From positions 1 to 64,000 of IMG/VR virus record IMGVR_UViG_3300028372_000002: 64,000 bases of DNA; one strand, 5' to 3'. Position 1 is the stretch's first letter, and every line of letters begins with the position of its first letter. The position numbers and the translations under genes are program-made. This stretch comes from a virus. Below are positions 6,233 through 13,833 of this stretch, in pieces. Under the pieces are notes generated by a model. It was given only the letters and a program-made list of their open reading frames with translations, was not told the DNA's origin and searched no databases.

Positions 6233-6617
6233 ATTGCTGATCGTGCCCGTTTCGGACGTGTCCAGTGGAGGGGTTGGCGTCTTGACGGTACGTCGAGGTA
6301 TCGACCCCCAAAAAGGAAAGCTCGCCCTCCCGGGAGGTTTCATCGAGACCGGAGAAACATGGAAGTCGGCCGCTGTTCGAGAGCTACAGGAAGAAACGGG
6401 CCTTCACTATCCAGCTAGCTCTGTAACATCATTCGACATCAAGGATGGTCGATCCACGGTGCTTCTTTTCGGACTACTATCAGATGAGGTGCGCTCGTCT
6501 GAAATAGTCGAGCAATTCACGCCCAACCGTGAAGTAACAGGACTTGAGATCATCACCGAACCCCGCGAACTGGCTTTTCCTTCGCACACCGAAGTCATCA
6601 AACAGTTTTTCGATTGA
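6228..6617 (+). CDS. Nudix hydrolase
   Basis: About 129 residues from GTG 6228; an in-frame ATG at 6162 would overlap the upstream gene and read through the ribozyme remnant. A Nudix box is visible: GGFIETGE near residues 36-43 followed by RELQEETG near 53-60, which binds Mg2+ and hydrolyses nucleoside diphosphate derivatives. The preceding VRRGIDPxKGKLALP stretch is typical of a broad bacterial/phage Nudix subfamily. The substrate cannot be told. The start sits inside stem I of the ribozyme remnant, with no clear Shine-Dalgarno, so the 5' end looks rearranged. Confidence 0.82.
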   Translation: MALLIVPVSDVSSGGVGVLTVRRGIDPQKGKLALPGGFIETGETWKSAAVRELQEETGLHYPASSVTSFDIKDGRSTVLLFGLLSDEVRSSEIVEQFTPNREVTGLEIITEPRELAFPSHTEVIKQFFD

Positions 6618-6650
6618 GCACGTCAACCATTCTAACACCAAGAGGCCATT

Positions 6651-7163
6651 ATGTTGCCCTACTGGAAGCCCAAAGAAACATGGCAAGAGCTACAGTCCGA
6701 AGAAGCAAATGGCTTTGATGCACTCACTCAGGCCATCTCGCTGTCAGCCAAGTGTTGCCGGTTCTATTACGTCTTTGATAGCGATCAGCTGACCGAAGAG
6801 AACCGAAGCAACTGGCTTCTCTGGGGCAGCATGGCTCACGACATCCACGCCATCGATGATGACGGCCCGCACCCCAAAGATTGGTCTCTTCGGGACGGGT
6901 CATGCGCATTCGTGGCAGGACAGTTCGACCTCGTCAGTGAAGGCGACTCCACCACCTCGCCCATCAGTCTGTCTGTATATGAGGTGGTCGAGCATGATGA
7001 ATGGTCCAAAGACAGACCCATCTTCAGCGTAAGCAGCTCTATGAAGGCAGGAGAAGGGCTCATTAGCCTGTACAAATGTCTATTCAATCATGAGGTGAGC
7101 CGCAAGAAGCTCATCGTGGGCAGCGCGGTAGGCATATTGCGAGAGGTCCACGACCGAAGATAA
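6651..7163 (+). CDS. Unknown protein
   Basis: 170 residues from ATG 6651, with AGAGG as weak Shine-Dalgarno. Contains two Trp-rich segments near residues 5-10 and 50-60 and a basic C-terminus. No signal peptide or membrane helix, no known motif. It is co-directional with the Nudix gene and ends just before a promoter candidate at 7176. Confidence 0.72.
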   Translation: MLPYWKPKETWQELQSEEANGFDALTQAISLSAKCCRFYYVFDSDQLTEENRSNWLLWGSMAHDIHAIDDDGPHPKDWSLRDGSCAFVAGQFDLVSEGDSTTSPISLSVYEVVEHDEWSKDRPIFSVSSSMKAGEGLISLYKCLFNHEVSRKKLIVGSAVGILREVHDRR

Positions 7164-7175
7164 ACAACAACACAT

Positions 7176-7204
7176 TTGACACGTCAGTTTCGTTATGTTA
7201 GGTA
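7176..7204 (+). promoter_or_regulatory. Promoter candidate TTGACACGT/TGTTAGG
   Basis: TTGACA 7176-7181, 17-base spacer, TAGGTA 7199-7204 with an upstream TG (extended -10). Closely matches the promoter candidate at 11048. The predicted transcript would start near 7211, exactly at the base of a 7-bp hairpin (7211-7217 with 7226-7232), giving the mRNA a 5' terminal hairpin. Confidence 0.55.
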
Positions 7205-7210
7205 AGGTGA

Positions 7211-7232
7211 GGCCGGATAAGGAAGTCCGGCC
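7211..7232 (+). other. 5'-terminal leader hairpin
   Basis: GGCCGGA (7211-7217) pairs with TCCGGCC (7226-7232) around an 8-base loop. It lies at the predicted 5' end of the transcript from the 7176 promoter. It may shield the 5' end as stem I would in a ribozyme-cut mRNA; this is inference. Confidence 0.5.
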
Positions 7233-7266
7233 CAGCGGGGACACTATCGACCATACGGAGGTTGGC

Positions 7267-7383
7267 ATGAAGCCTGTCAAGATGGATCACTCTCTACCGC
7301 GACATCCCCGCATGGTTGCTGGGGATCTGATGAGGCAGACCGCGATTTATTTTACAAAAAGGAATAGCCATGGAAGAGCTTAA
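7267..7383 (+). CDS. Possible 38-residue leader ORF
   Basis: ATG 7267 has a strong GGAGG five bases upstream and the frame stays open to 7383, overlapping the next gene by 14 bases. It reads through the hammerhead 3' remnant. The peptide has no recognisable features and the downstream gene has its own Shine-Dalgarno (AAAAAGGA), so this could be a regulatory leader or chance. Confidence 0.3.
   Translation: MKPVKMDHSLPRHPRMVAGDLMRQTAIYFTKRNSHGRA
7304..7336 (+). ncRNA. Hammerhead remnant, 3' half only (copy 10)
   Basis: A stem I-like hairpin (7304-7309 with 7321-7326) is followed directly by CTGATGA 7327-7333 and GGC 7334-7336, at the usual distance from the next ATG. The loop GGTT can pair with GACC just downstream, so the pseudoknot feature is kept. 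No GAAA-plus-stem III exists upstream; the 5' half is replaced by the 7176 promoter and leader. Confidence 0.6.
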
Positions 7384-8809
7384 AAAAAATATCCACCAGA
7401 AGGTTGAAGAAATTCAAGAGATTCAGTCCGAGTATGAGGCCCTAGTCGATAAGATGAAGGCAGCAGGACCAGCAAAAGCAAGCCAGATGGCGCAAGAGTT
7501 CAGCACGCTGGCTGAATCTCAGCAGAATCTTTCAACTGAAATTGGTGAAATGATTGTCGAGTGGGTTTCACAAAGCGGCACTTTGAGCTTGTCTCATGGC
7601 GACGAAGAAAGCAGCACACAATCGCCAGAAGTCGCAAACATGAAGAAGCCTGCGCGACGGGTCTACACACCTTCCGACGATGAACCAAGGGCCAAGAAGC
7701 TCGGAACTGTACGGCATCATGCCTCCAGCTCCAACAGGGATCCGGACCAGCAGTGGACGCAGAAAGATTCGAACAGGATGATTCATGCCTACTCCGAGGT
7801 CTTTCCGGACATCATTGAGAAGCTCGGTGAGCCTGAGAAAGATCTGGGCTCAATGACTCCCATCAGCAACGAACTAAGGGTCCTTACTCAGGTTGTAGAC
7901 GGGAGAGAATCGTGGCGCTGGCTTCCCACAGCTGCCCAAAAGGCACTCGTAAGTTACATCGTTGCACGGGGCAGGCGTCTTCAAGATCAGGCGGATCGTG
8001 GAACCCTCAGCCTCATCAACGGACAAGACAAGCTCGACGCCCTGTTTCCGAGGCTTACGGCGTTCACGAAGACCGAGATGAGGGAGTTCATTCACGGTCT
8101 TGCCCGAGGTCACGATCCGAAGCGAGGCTCGTGGCTCGAAGATGCGCGTTACTGGCTCGAAGAGATCAACCGGCTTCTCGACAGGGGTGGATCCGAAGAG
8201 CAGCAGTTCAACCCGGACATCGCCCTGAACGCGCTCGACGAATTTATGGAGACTCGTCAGCCGAACAGCGGCAAGATCAAAGAGTACGTCGCTGATATGA
8301 TCGAGTCGGGTATGCCTGTTGATGACCCCAGATTTCTGAAGCGTCTCGACGAGCATAGAAACATTTTCAGGGGCTCTAAATTCAAAACCCTTAGAGATGC
8401 TTTCAGGGAGCAAGAAAAGACCGAAGAAGAGGTGGAGACGCAGTCCCTGATGACGCACTGGCCCTACCTGTCGGAGACCCTCGGCAAGCGCGCCTTCATG
8501 ACTGGAGGCGAGCCCCGGGAGGATGCCCGACGAAACATCGAGGACGCGTTCGGATTCGACAGTCTGGACTGGTGCCCGTCTGACCAGCACAGGAAGATGA
8601 AGTCCTACGCTAAAAGGATCATTGGTGAGAACTATGACATCGCCATCCTGCTGACCAGCCTCATGGGCCACGATACCAATGTCATCAGAGACGCGTGCAA
8701 GCGTGTCGGTATCCCGTGCGTCTTTGTCGCGCAGGGGTATGGGCCGTCTCGTATCGCGCATTCGATCGAGAAGAACTTCGCTCACGCGGAGGCAGCTGTA
8801 GCAGGTTAA
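7370..8809 (+). CDS. Coiled-coil protein with DUF2325-like C-terminus
   Basis: 479 residues from ATG 7370 (AAAAAGGA upstream). Residues 1-70 are a Glu/Lys/Gln-rich coiled coil; residues 75-130 look disordered; the middle is helical and charged. The last 70 residues, with a hydrophobic strand (YDIAILLTSLMGHDT), a helix of the VIRDACKRVGIPCVFV type and a short Gly-rich turn, resemble the Rossmann-like DUF2325 domain. Role unknown; DUF2325 is found in bacterial proteins of unknown or conflict-related function. It follows the leader with a half hammerhead. Confidence 0.6.
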   Translation: MEELKKNIHQKVEEIQEIQSEYEALVDKMKAAGPAKASQMAQEFSTLAESQQNLSTEIGEMIVEWVSQSGTLSLSHGDEESSTQSPEVANMKKPARRVYTPSDDEPRAKKLGTVRHHASSSNRDPDQQWTQKDSNRMIHAYSEVFPDIIEKLGEPEKDLGSMTPISNELRVLTQVVDGRESWRWLPTAAQKALVSYIVARGRRLQDQADRGTLSLINGQDKLDALFPRLTAFTKTEMREFIHGLARGHDPKRGSWLEDARYWLEEINRLLDRGGSEEQQFNPDIALNALDEFMETRQPNSGKIKEYVADMIESGMPVDDPRFLKRLDEHRNIFRGSKFKTLRDAFREQEKTEEEVETQSLMTHWPYLSETLGKRAFMTGGEPREDARRNIEDAFGFDSLDWCPSDQHRKMKSYAKRIIGENYDIAILLTSLMGHDTNVIRDACKRVGIPCVFVAQGYGPSRIAHSIEKNFAHAEAAVAG

Positions 8810-8863
8810 CCCAAATGCACCCTCTGGATTTTCTGGCGGGTGCCCAATCTACCGGAGGACGGC

Positions 8864-9061
8864 ATGAATGAAGATGAGCTATGTATGGGTAGTGGCCGAA
8901 CTTTGGCCATGACTCAGGCGGACGTTGAACGTCACAAGAAGGGCGTCAAGCTAAAGTGCCCGGTTTGCGGCCGACGACTAACCCCGACGCTTATGAGGGA
9001 TCCAAGCGGCAACTACGAAGGCGAGCTGCCGGATCACAAAGCCAAGGAGGCTGCATCATGA
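8864..9061 (+). CDS. Small zinc-ribbon protein
   Basis: 65 residues from ATG 8864, behind CGGAGGAC (GTG 8840 is possible but lacks a ribosome site). One CPVCGR knuckle sits near residue 34, so at most half a classic zinc ribbon is seen; an earlier Cys at residue 7 may contribute. A 6-bp hairpin (GCACCC with GGGTGC) precedes the gene. It overlaps the next gene by ATGA, implying coupled translation with the recombinases. Confidence 0.7.
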   Translation: MNEDELCMGSGRTLAMTQADVERHKKGVKLKCPVCGRRLTPTLMRDPSGNYEGELPDHKAKEAAS

Positions 9062-9435
9062 AAAAAGTTATTGGCTATACACGCATACCGCCGGGAGGCG
9101 ATGAAGCCCTTCTCCAAAAGCAGGCTAGCGACATCGAGTTATTCTGCAAGAATTGGGATTTCAAGCTTCTTCGCATTGAAAGTGACATCGCCGAGGGTGT
9201 CGGCAAAACAGGGGGCCGACCTGAAGGCATGAGAGCGGTCCTAGAATCGATCGCCAGAAACGAGGTCATGCATCTCGTCATCGCCGACCTCGTGTGTATT
9301 TCAGATTCATTTGAGGGCGCGCTGGACTTCAGGGACCGTAACTTTGGATACGGCCCACGAGGAATCTGGGTGGTTAACTCACACGGAAACCTCCCATGGG
9401 CGTTTCAAGGAAAGGAGGGATTTGCCGATGTCTGA
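9058..9435 (+). CDS. Serine-recombinase-like paralog, catalytic Ser lost
   Basis: 125 residues from ATG 9058. The N-terminal fold matches the resolvase domain of the next gene: the pattern IGYxR, then a long helix, a RIESDIAEG segment aligned with RIEEDAGIS downstream, and LVIADL aligned with LVVTKL. The catalytic Ser of the YARVST motif is replaced by Pro (residue 11), and the conserved Arg residues of LDRLTRS are absent (LVCISDS). No DNA-binding C-terminal domain. Probably a tandem-duplication product without strand-exchange activity; it may regulate its sister. Confidence 0.7.
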   Translation: MKKVIGYTRIPPGGDEALLQKQASDIELFCKNWDFKLLRIESDIAEGVGKTGGRPEGMRAVLESIARNEVMHLVIADLVCISDSFEGALDFRDRNFGYGPRGIWVVNSHGNLPWAFQGKEGFADV

Positions 9436-10141
9436 AAAAGCAATTGGATACGCACGCGTTTCGACTGAAGAGCAATCTTCTGAAGGCGTCAGCTTGGAAA
9501 TGCAGGCTGAAAAAATCTCTAGCTACTGTGGCCTGTACGATCTCGAACTTATTCGCATCGAAGAGGATGCAGGCATCTCAGGTAAGAGCACGAGAAAGCG
9601 CAAGGGCCTTAAGAAGGCCATGGATGCCATCAAGGCAGGTGAGGCGACCCATCTAGTTGTCACCAAGCTCGATCGCCTCACTCGATCGCTCATGGACTTC
9701 AACAGAATGCTCGAAGAGTATTTCTCGGACAAGTACACACTTCACTCCGTGGCAGACAGGCTCGACACCAAGTCCGCAAACGGAAGGCTTGTCGTCAACA
9801 TTTTGATGAGTGTCTGCCAATGGGAGCGCGAGGTCATCTCAGAGCGCACACGCGAAGCGCTTCAGCACAAGATCTCCAAAATGGAATACGTTGGAGGCAA
9901 TGTCCCTTATGGCTATGTCCTGTCAGACGACGGTGTAATGCTGGAACCGATCCCTGAAGAACAATACACCGTTGACTATATCTACGAGTTGAGAGAAGAT
10001 CTCGACATGAGCTATCGGGCCATTGCCGATCAGCTCAAATCCGAAGGTATCTATGATCGAACGGGCGACCCCTTTGGTCATAACCAGATACGGCGGATTG
10101 TGGTGAGCAGTTATCACAAGCAGTACCGCCAAGCTTCGTGA
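9428..10141 (+). CDS. Serine recombinase (resolvase/invertase family)
   Basis: 237 residues from ATG 9428 (AAAGGAGG upstream, 8-base overlap with the paralog). Resolvase domain at residues 1-140: catalytic Ser12 in YARVSTEEQ, the LDRLTRS segment near residue 83, and ERxxISERTREAL leading into helix E. A short recombinase-type region (residues 145-230, GGNVPYGY) follows, but it lacks the zinc ribbon of large serine integrases. This length suits a DNA invertase, resolvase or a trimmed integrase. No att sites were recognised. Confidence 0.85.
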   Translation: MSEKAIGYARVSTEEQSSEGVSLEMQAEKISSYCGLYDLELIRIEEDAGISGKSTRKRKGLKKAMDAIKAGEATHLVVTKLDRLTRSLMDFNRMLEEYFSDKYTLHSVADRLDTKSANGRLVVNILMSVCQWEREVISERTREALQHKISKMEYVGGNVPYGYVLSDDGVMLEPIPEEQYTVDYIYELREDLDMSYRAIADQLKSEGIYDRTGDPFGHNQIRRIVVSSYHKQYRQAS

Positions 10142-10205
10142 CGCCAGTTTTGTGATCGGCTCGATGTCCTATCGGCCGCTCTCCGAACCTCCCTGCGTCA
10201 CGAAA

Positions 10206-10244
10206 GGGTGAAGGAGTTGGTATGCCTCACTGACTCCTTCACCC
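10206..10244. terminator. Bidirectional terminator hairpin
   Basis: GGGTGAAGGAGT (10206-10217) pairs over 12 bp with ACTCCTTCACCC (10233-10244). It is flanked by AAA on the left and followed by ACTTT on the right, and it lies between the convergent recombinase and zinc-protease genes. Confidence 0.65.
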
Positions 10245-10257
10245 ACTTTACCCCCCT

Positions 10258-10965
10258 TCAATTAGATTCGCTCATCTCTTCTAATACGATGCCTTGTACG
10301 TCTTTGAATAACGGGTCCTCTAAAATCCCCCCACTCTCAATTCGTAAGCGCTCCTTCTCAAGGCGACGTCTCACAAGCCCCTTGAATGGCCACATAAAAA
10401 GGTAGTCGGGGCCGGTAAATTTTCGCTCGACAAACCTCATGTAGGCCCAATCAATGCTCCCGCGTCTCCAGTATCTTGCAGCCATCGACATCGTGTATCC
10501 ACGAAACTCAGCCCAAGCCCGGACGGGGGATGGAAGAGGAAGCAAAAACAGAAGTGCCAGAAGACACCATAACATCGGCAGATACCAGAACGCTCCAAGC
10601 GCCCCTAGCGCAATCATAGCGAAGATCTGCGGTACGATGTACCCGAGGTCAAAAAGATGGAATGGGATTCTGTCTCGGTCCCGCATATGAACTAACTCGT
10701 GCGCCAGTATCACCCAAGCTGATGACGACTCGATGTATGCGCGTGTTGGAAACCAGATCGTCTTTCCAATGACCGATGTGTAAGTCGTAAGGTATCGGTG
10801 CACGCGGTCGCCGTTTTCATCATCGCTCCAGAGCCAGAACGCAAGCCGCTCTCCAACGAACCTATGAAACTTTGACTCTTCTTTGAACTTGATCTCCATG
10901 TCCGGAAATCTGCGTCGGCCCAAGCTTAAAACCCTCGTGTAAATTCTGTCGTCTACGCTACTCAT
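10258..10965 (-). CDS. Membrane-anchored zinc metallopeptidase
   Basis: 235 residues, start ATG at 10965 with AAGGGGG upstream on the minus strand. HELVH at residues 89-93 is an HExxH zinc site; Glu153 in the RAWAEFRGY segment is a candidate third ligand. Two adjacent hydrophobic helices (about 107-128 and 130-146) lie between them, so the protein is probably embedded in the inner membrane with the active site at its face, as in Ste24/HtpX-like enzymes. Substrate unknown. It is one of three HExxH proteins in the first 13 kb. Confidence 0.72.
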   Translation of the reverse strand: MSSVDDRIYTRVLSLGRRRFPDMEIKFKEESKFHRFVGERLAFWLWSDDENGDRVHRYLTTYTSVIGKTIWFPTRAYIESSSAWVILAHELVHMRDRDRIPFHLFDLGYIVPQIFAMIALGALGAFWYLPMLWCLLALLFLLPLPSPVRAWAEFRGYTMSMAARYWRRGSIDWAYMRFVERKFTGPDYLFMWPFKGLVRRRLEKERLRIESGGILEDPLFKDVQGIVLEEMSESN

Positions 10966-11047
10966 AGTGTGCCCCCTTAAGGCTTTATAGGGTGCTATTT
11001 ACCCATTGTTTTCAGTTGGATTCACCCTTTAGGTGGAAATAGCTCTC

Positions 11048-11076
11048 TTGACACGTGCCTTTCTATATGTTAGATT
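11048..11076 (+). promoter_or_regulatory. Promoter candidate for the GHKL gene
   Basis: TTGACA 11048-11053, 17-base spacer, TAGATT 11071-11076 preceded by TG. Same design as at 7176 (TTGACACGT, then TATGTTAG). Located in the divergent gap between the zinc protease (minus) and the ATPase-zincin gene at 11145. Confidence 0.6.
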
Positions 11077-11144
11077 GATCTAGCGTGAGGATGTGCCTTG
11101 CGCGGATTGAGGCAATTAACACAGAACCTAAAGGGAGGTTCACG

Positions 11145-12590
11145 ATGGAATGGTTTCACGTAGACAAGGAAGGTCTGAGGAAAGTTCTAGAGCGAAGAGG
11201 CAAAGAGTTCGTCGCTCTTGAGCTTGTTCAAAACGCGTGGGATGAGGACGTCCAGCGCGTAGACGTCACCCTGTCGTCCATTGAGGGGCGACGAGGACGA
11301 GCTGAGCTGGTAGTCCGAGACGATGACCCGGATGGGTTTGTTGAACTCTCTCATGCTTGGACGCTCTTCGCTGAGAGCGAGAAGAAATCCGACCCCGAGA
11401 AACGAGGTCGGTTCAATCTCGGAGAGAAGCTTGTCTTGGCACTTTGCGAAAAAGCCGAAATAACAACCACCACGGGTCGGGTCATCTTCAGCGAGAAAGG
11501 TCGGACCCACGGACGTAAGCGCACAGACGAAGGGTCGGTGTTCGAGGGTGTCGTCTTGATGACGAAGCCCGAAGTCGAGAAGACCGTCGAAGCTCTACGG
11601 ACCCTTCTTCCGCCCGAAGGCGTCAGCACGTACATCAATGGCGTCCTGCTCAATCGCCGAGAGCGGCTGTCAGAATTCGAAGCCACACTGGCCACGGAGA
11701 TCTCTGGAGACGAGGGCCTTCTCAGGCCCACGCGAAGGAAGACGATCATCGAGGTCTACGAGGTCAACGAAGGGGAAGAGGCAACCCTTTACGAGATGGG
11801 CATTCCCGTTGTTCCGACCGGAGATCGGTGGCACATCAACATCTTGCAGAAGGTCCCTCTCAATATGGACCGGGACAACGTAACGCCCAGCTACCTTCAG
11901 AATGTTCGGGCGCTCGTTGTTAACGAGATGGCCGACAACCTCAGCGATGAGGACTCGGCAGAGGGCTGGGTCACCGACGCTATCAGTCATCGCGACGCAA
12001 GCCCTGACGCCGTCAAGAGGGTTATCGAAAAGCGCTTCGGAAAGAAGACCGTTATCTTCGACCCGAGTGACCCGGAATCCAACAAGCGCGCTGCATCTGA
12101 GGGATACGCAGTCGTCCACGGCGGCACGCTCCCCGGGAAAGCTTGGGAGAACATCAAGAAGCACAACATCATCCGACCGGCGAGCAAGGTCACACCGTCG
12201 TCCTCTCCTTACAGTGACGACCCGAACGCAAAGCCTGTGAAGGTCTACGATAAGGACGAATGGACAGACGGTATGCGACGGGTTCACGACTACACTGAGC
12301 GTGTGGTCAAGGCCGCGCTCGGTTTCACCATCGACATCAGGTTCGTGCTCGGCCCAATCCACTGGAGCGCCTGCTTCGGCGGACGTCGATTGGACTACAA
12401 CGTGCGATCGCTCGGCAAGGCTTGGTTCAAGAAGGTCTCACGAGAGAAACTCGATGATCTCATCATACACGAGCTGGGCCACCACTACTGTGGGGACCAT
12501 CTGTCCAGCGAATACTACAAGGCACTGACTAGAATCGGCTCCAAATTCATTACGGCAGCACTCGAAGACCCTGAGCTTTTTGAACTGTAA
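11145..12590 (+). CDS. GHKL (Hsp90-like) ATPase fused to zincin domain
   Basis: 481 residues from ATG 11145, behind AAAGGGAGG. The N-terminal GHKL fold shows ELVQNAWDE (N box, residues 26-34), RDDDPDGF (G1, near 59-66) and GRFNLGEK (G2, near 87-94). Similar ATPases are found in many large phages. The C-terminus adds HELGHHYCGD near residues 442-451, a gluzincin/zincin HExxH motif with downstream Glu/Asp candidates. An ATP-driven clamp coupled to a peptidase is a reasonable inference; no target is known. Residues 330-375 look like a flexible linker. A terminator-like hairpin follows. Confidence 0.8.
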   Translation: MEWFHVDKEGLRKVLERRGKEFVALELVQNAWDEDVQRVDVTLSSIEGRRGRAELVVRDDDPDGFVELSHAWTLFAESEKKSDPEKRGRFNLGEKLVLALCEKAEITTTTGRVIFSEKGRTHGRKRTDEGSVFEGVVLMTKPEVEKTVEALRTLLPPEGVSTYINGVLLNRRERLSEFEATLATEISGDEGLLRPTRRKTIIEVYEVNEGEEATLYEMGIPVVPTGDRWHINILQKVPLNMDRDNVTPSYLQNVRALVVNEMADNLSDEDSAEGWVTDAISHRDASPDAVKRVIEKRFGKKTVIFDPSDPESNKRAASEGYAVVHGGTLPGKAWENIKKHNIIRPASKVTPSSSPYSDDPNAKPVKVYDKDEWTDGMRRVHDYTERVVKAALGFTIDIRFVLGPIHWSACFGGRRLDYNVRSLGKAWFKKVSREKLDDLIIHELGHHYCGDHLSSEYYKALTRIGSKFITAALEDPELFEL

Positions 12591-12600
12591 CCTACCGATC

Positions 12601-12630
12601 AAACGAGGGCGCTACCTCGCGCCCTCGTTT
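12601..12630 (+). terminator. Terminator-like hairpin
   Basis: AAACGAGGGCGC (12601-12612) pairs perfectly with GCGCCCTCGTTT (12619-12630) over 12 bp around a 6-base loop. Only three T follow, so it may terminate in both directions weakly or protect mRNA ends. It separates the ATPase-zincin from the next gene by 15 bases. Confidence 0.55.
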
Positions 12631-12644
12631 GCCAAGGAGATCCC

Positions 12645-13034
12645 ATGATCCTTCAACTCCAGCCATCCAATTTCATCAACAGATCAAACGGCTTTCAGGC
12701 CGGAACGCCAAACCCGTTCTATGTTCAGCTAAGAGACCTGAGAAAAAGCACCGAATTCACATGCTACTTCACGAGGGTTCAAGTCGAGACTGATCAGGGT
12801 GTAAAAGTGCTGGTAGACCGAGGTCACGACCTCGACTCAGATGCCGTATTTGTCATGGATGACACCATGGAGACAATGCGTCTGGACTATGGCCCTATCA
12901 CCAAGGAGGACGCTTGGCACCTCAAGTCGATGCTTCCATTGCTTGATGGCCTTGGCATTAAGCTTGAGATTGATGGTGTTTCTATCCTTCGGCTCGACCT
13001 TGACCTCGGCCAGAAACCGAGGGGTGACATCTAA
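12645..13034 (+). CDS. Unknown protein
   Basis: 129 residues from ATG 12645, with CAAGGAGA upstream. The sequence looks like a mixed beta/alpha domain, with a run of alternating hydrophobic residues at the C-terminus (Leu-Glu-Ile, Val-Ser-Ile-Leu, Leu-Asp-Leu-Asp). No motif recognised. A 160-base gap follows that holds an AscI-type GGCGCGCC palindrome and no clear gene. Confidence 0.72.
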   Translation: MILQLQPSNFINRSNGFQAGTPNPFYVQLRDLRKSTEFTCYFTRVQVETDQGVKVLVDRGHDLDSDAVFVMDDTMETMRLDYGPITKEDAWHLKSMLPLLDGLGIKLEIDGVSILRLDLDLGQKPRGDI

Positions 13035-13194
13035 GTTAACGTAGTATAAGGTTCCACAGAATTTCGACTAGGCATCGAACATTCATTTAGGCGCGCCTCT
13101 AGGAAGGAGGCCAAGGAAGCGAAACTAGATCCTGTTCAGTTTTCAACGAGCTGTCGCTGAGCGTGCTAACATACCCTATGCCGACGAGGATTAA

Positions 13195-13833
13195 ATGAAA
13201 TCCAACCCAAGCACAGAACCCTTGCCGGGGGTCCAGATCAAAGCGATCCGGGAATCTATGGGGCGCTCTCAGGTCGACTTCGGCCTGCTGCTCGATGCTC
13301 ATGTCCAGACGATACATCGCTGGGAGCATGAGAAGATGGGTGGAAGTAAGGACCAACCCGTGAGTGGACTCACCGCGCTGGTCCTCAGAAATCTCAGCGT
13401 GATGATTGCGCTGGATTCCAATGAAGAAGATCGGGCAAAGCTGTTTAGTGACATACCTCCCGAGGAAGTAGAGAAAAGGCGTAAGGGTCACGGGCTTTCA
13501 CAGGCCGCGCTGGCCACTCTGTTTGGATTGAGCGGACCCTCAGTTGTATCCAGATGGGAGACCGGCAAAACCGCCTGTACTGGACTCTCTGCCTACGCCA
13601 TGCGACATCTCGACTTCTTTATGACGTCATATAACGCACCCGAAGACCGTCGCGCCCCGGACGAACCAAAAGCTAGTAAGACGCAAGTCATCGAGGCCCT
13701 TGAAGAAAGCGAGTCTCTCGACGAAGCAGCCCTGAGATTAGATGTGCACCGGCGCACGCTCAACCGCTATCTCAATAGGTACGCCATCAACAAAAAAGAA
13801 CTGCTCGAAGAGCAAACAAGGACGCAACCATGA
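13195..13833 (+). CDS. Double HTH transcriptional regulator
   Basis: 212 residues from ATG 13195. Two helix-turn-helix units of the XRE/MqsA type are seen: residues about 15-50 (SQVDFGLLLDAHVQTIHRWE) and about 98-130 (SQAALATLFGLSGPSVVSRW). A third, Fis-like helix-turn-helix occupies residues 165-205. Such a three-headed DNA binder could link two operator sites. It overlaps the next gene by ATGA. Targets unknown; the repeated GTGCA-N6-TGCAC sites in this window are one possibility to test. Confidence 0.75.
   Translation: MKSNPSTEPLPGVQIKAIRESMGRSQVDFGLLLDAHVQTIHRWEHEKMGGSKDQPVSGLTALVLRNLSVMIALDSNEEDRAKLFSDIPPEEVEKRRKGHGLSQAALATLFGLSGPSVVSRWETGKTACTGLSAYAMRHLDFFMTSYNAPEDRRAPDEPKASKTQVIEALEESESLDEAALRLDVHRRTLNRYLNRYAINKKELLEEQTRTQP

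Noticed and set aside
8813-8846. GCACCC/GGGTGC hairpin after AAAT, similar to stem III of copy 3
   Set aside because: No GAA core, no stem I and no CTGANGA nearby; kept only as a simple hairpin.
9428-10141. Phage integrase of a temperate phage
   Set aside because: The serine recombinase is short and no att sites or repressor/integrase module were recognised, so lysogeny is not supported.
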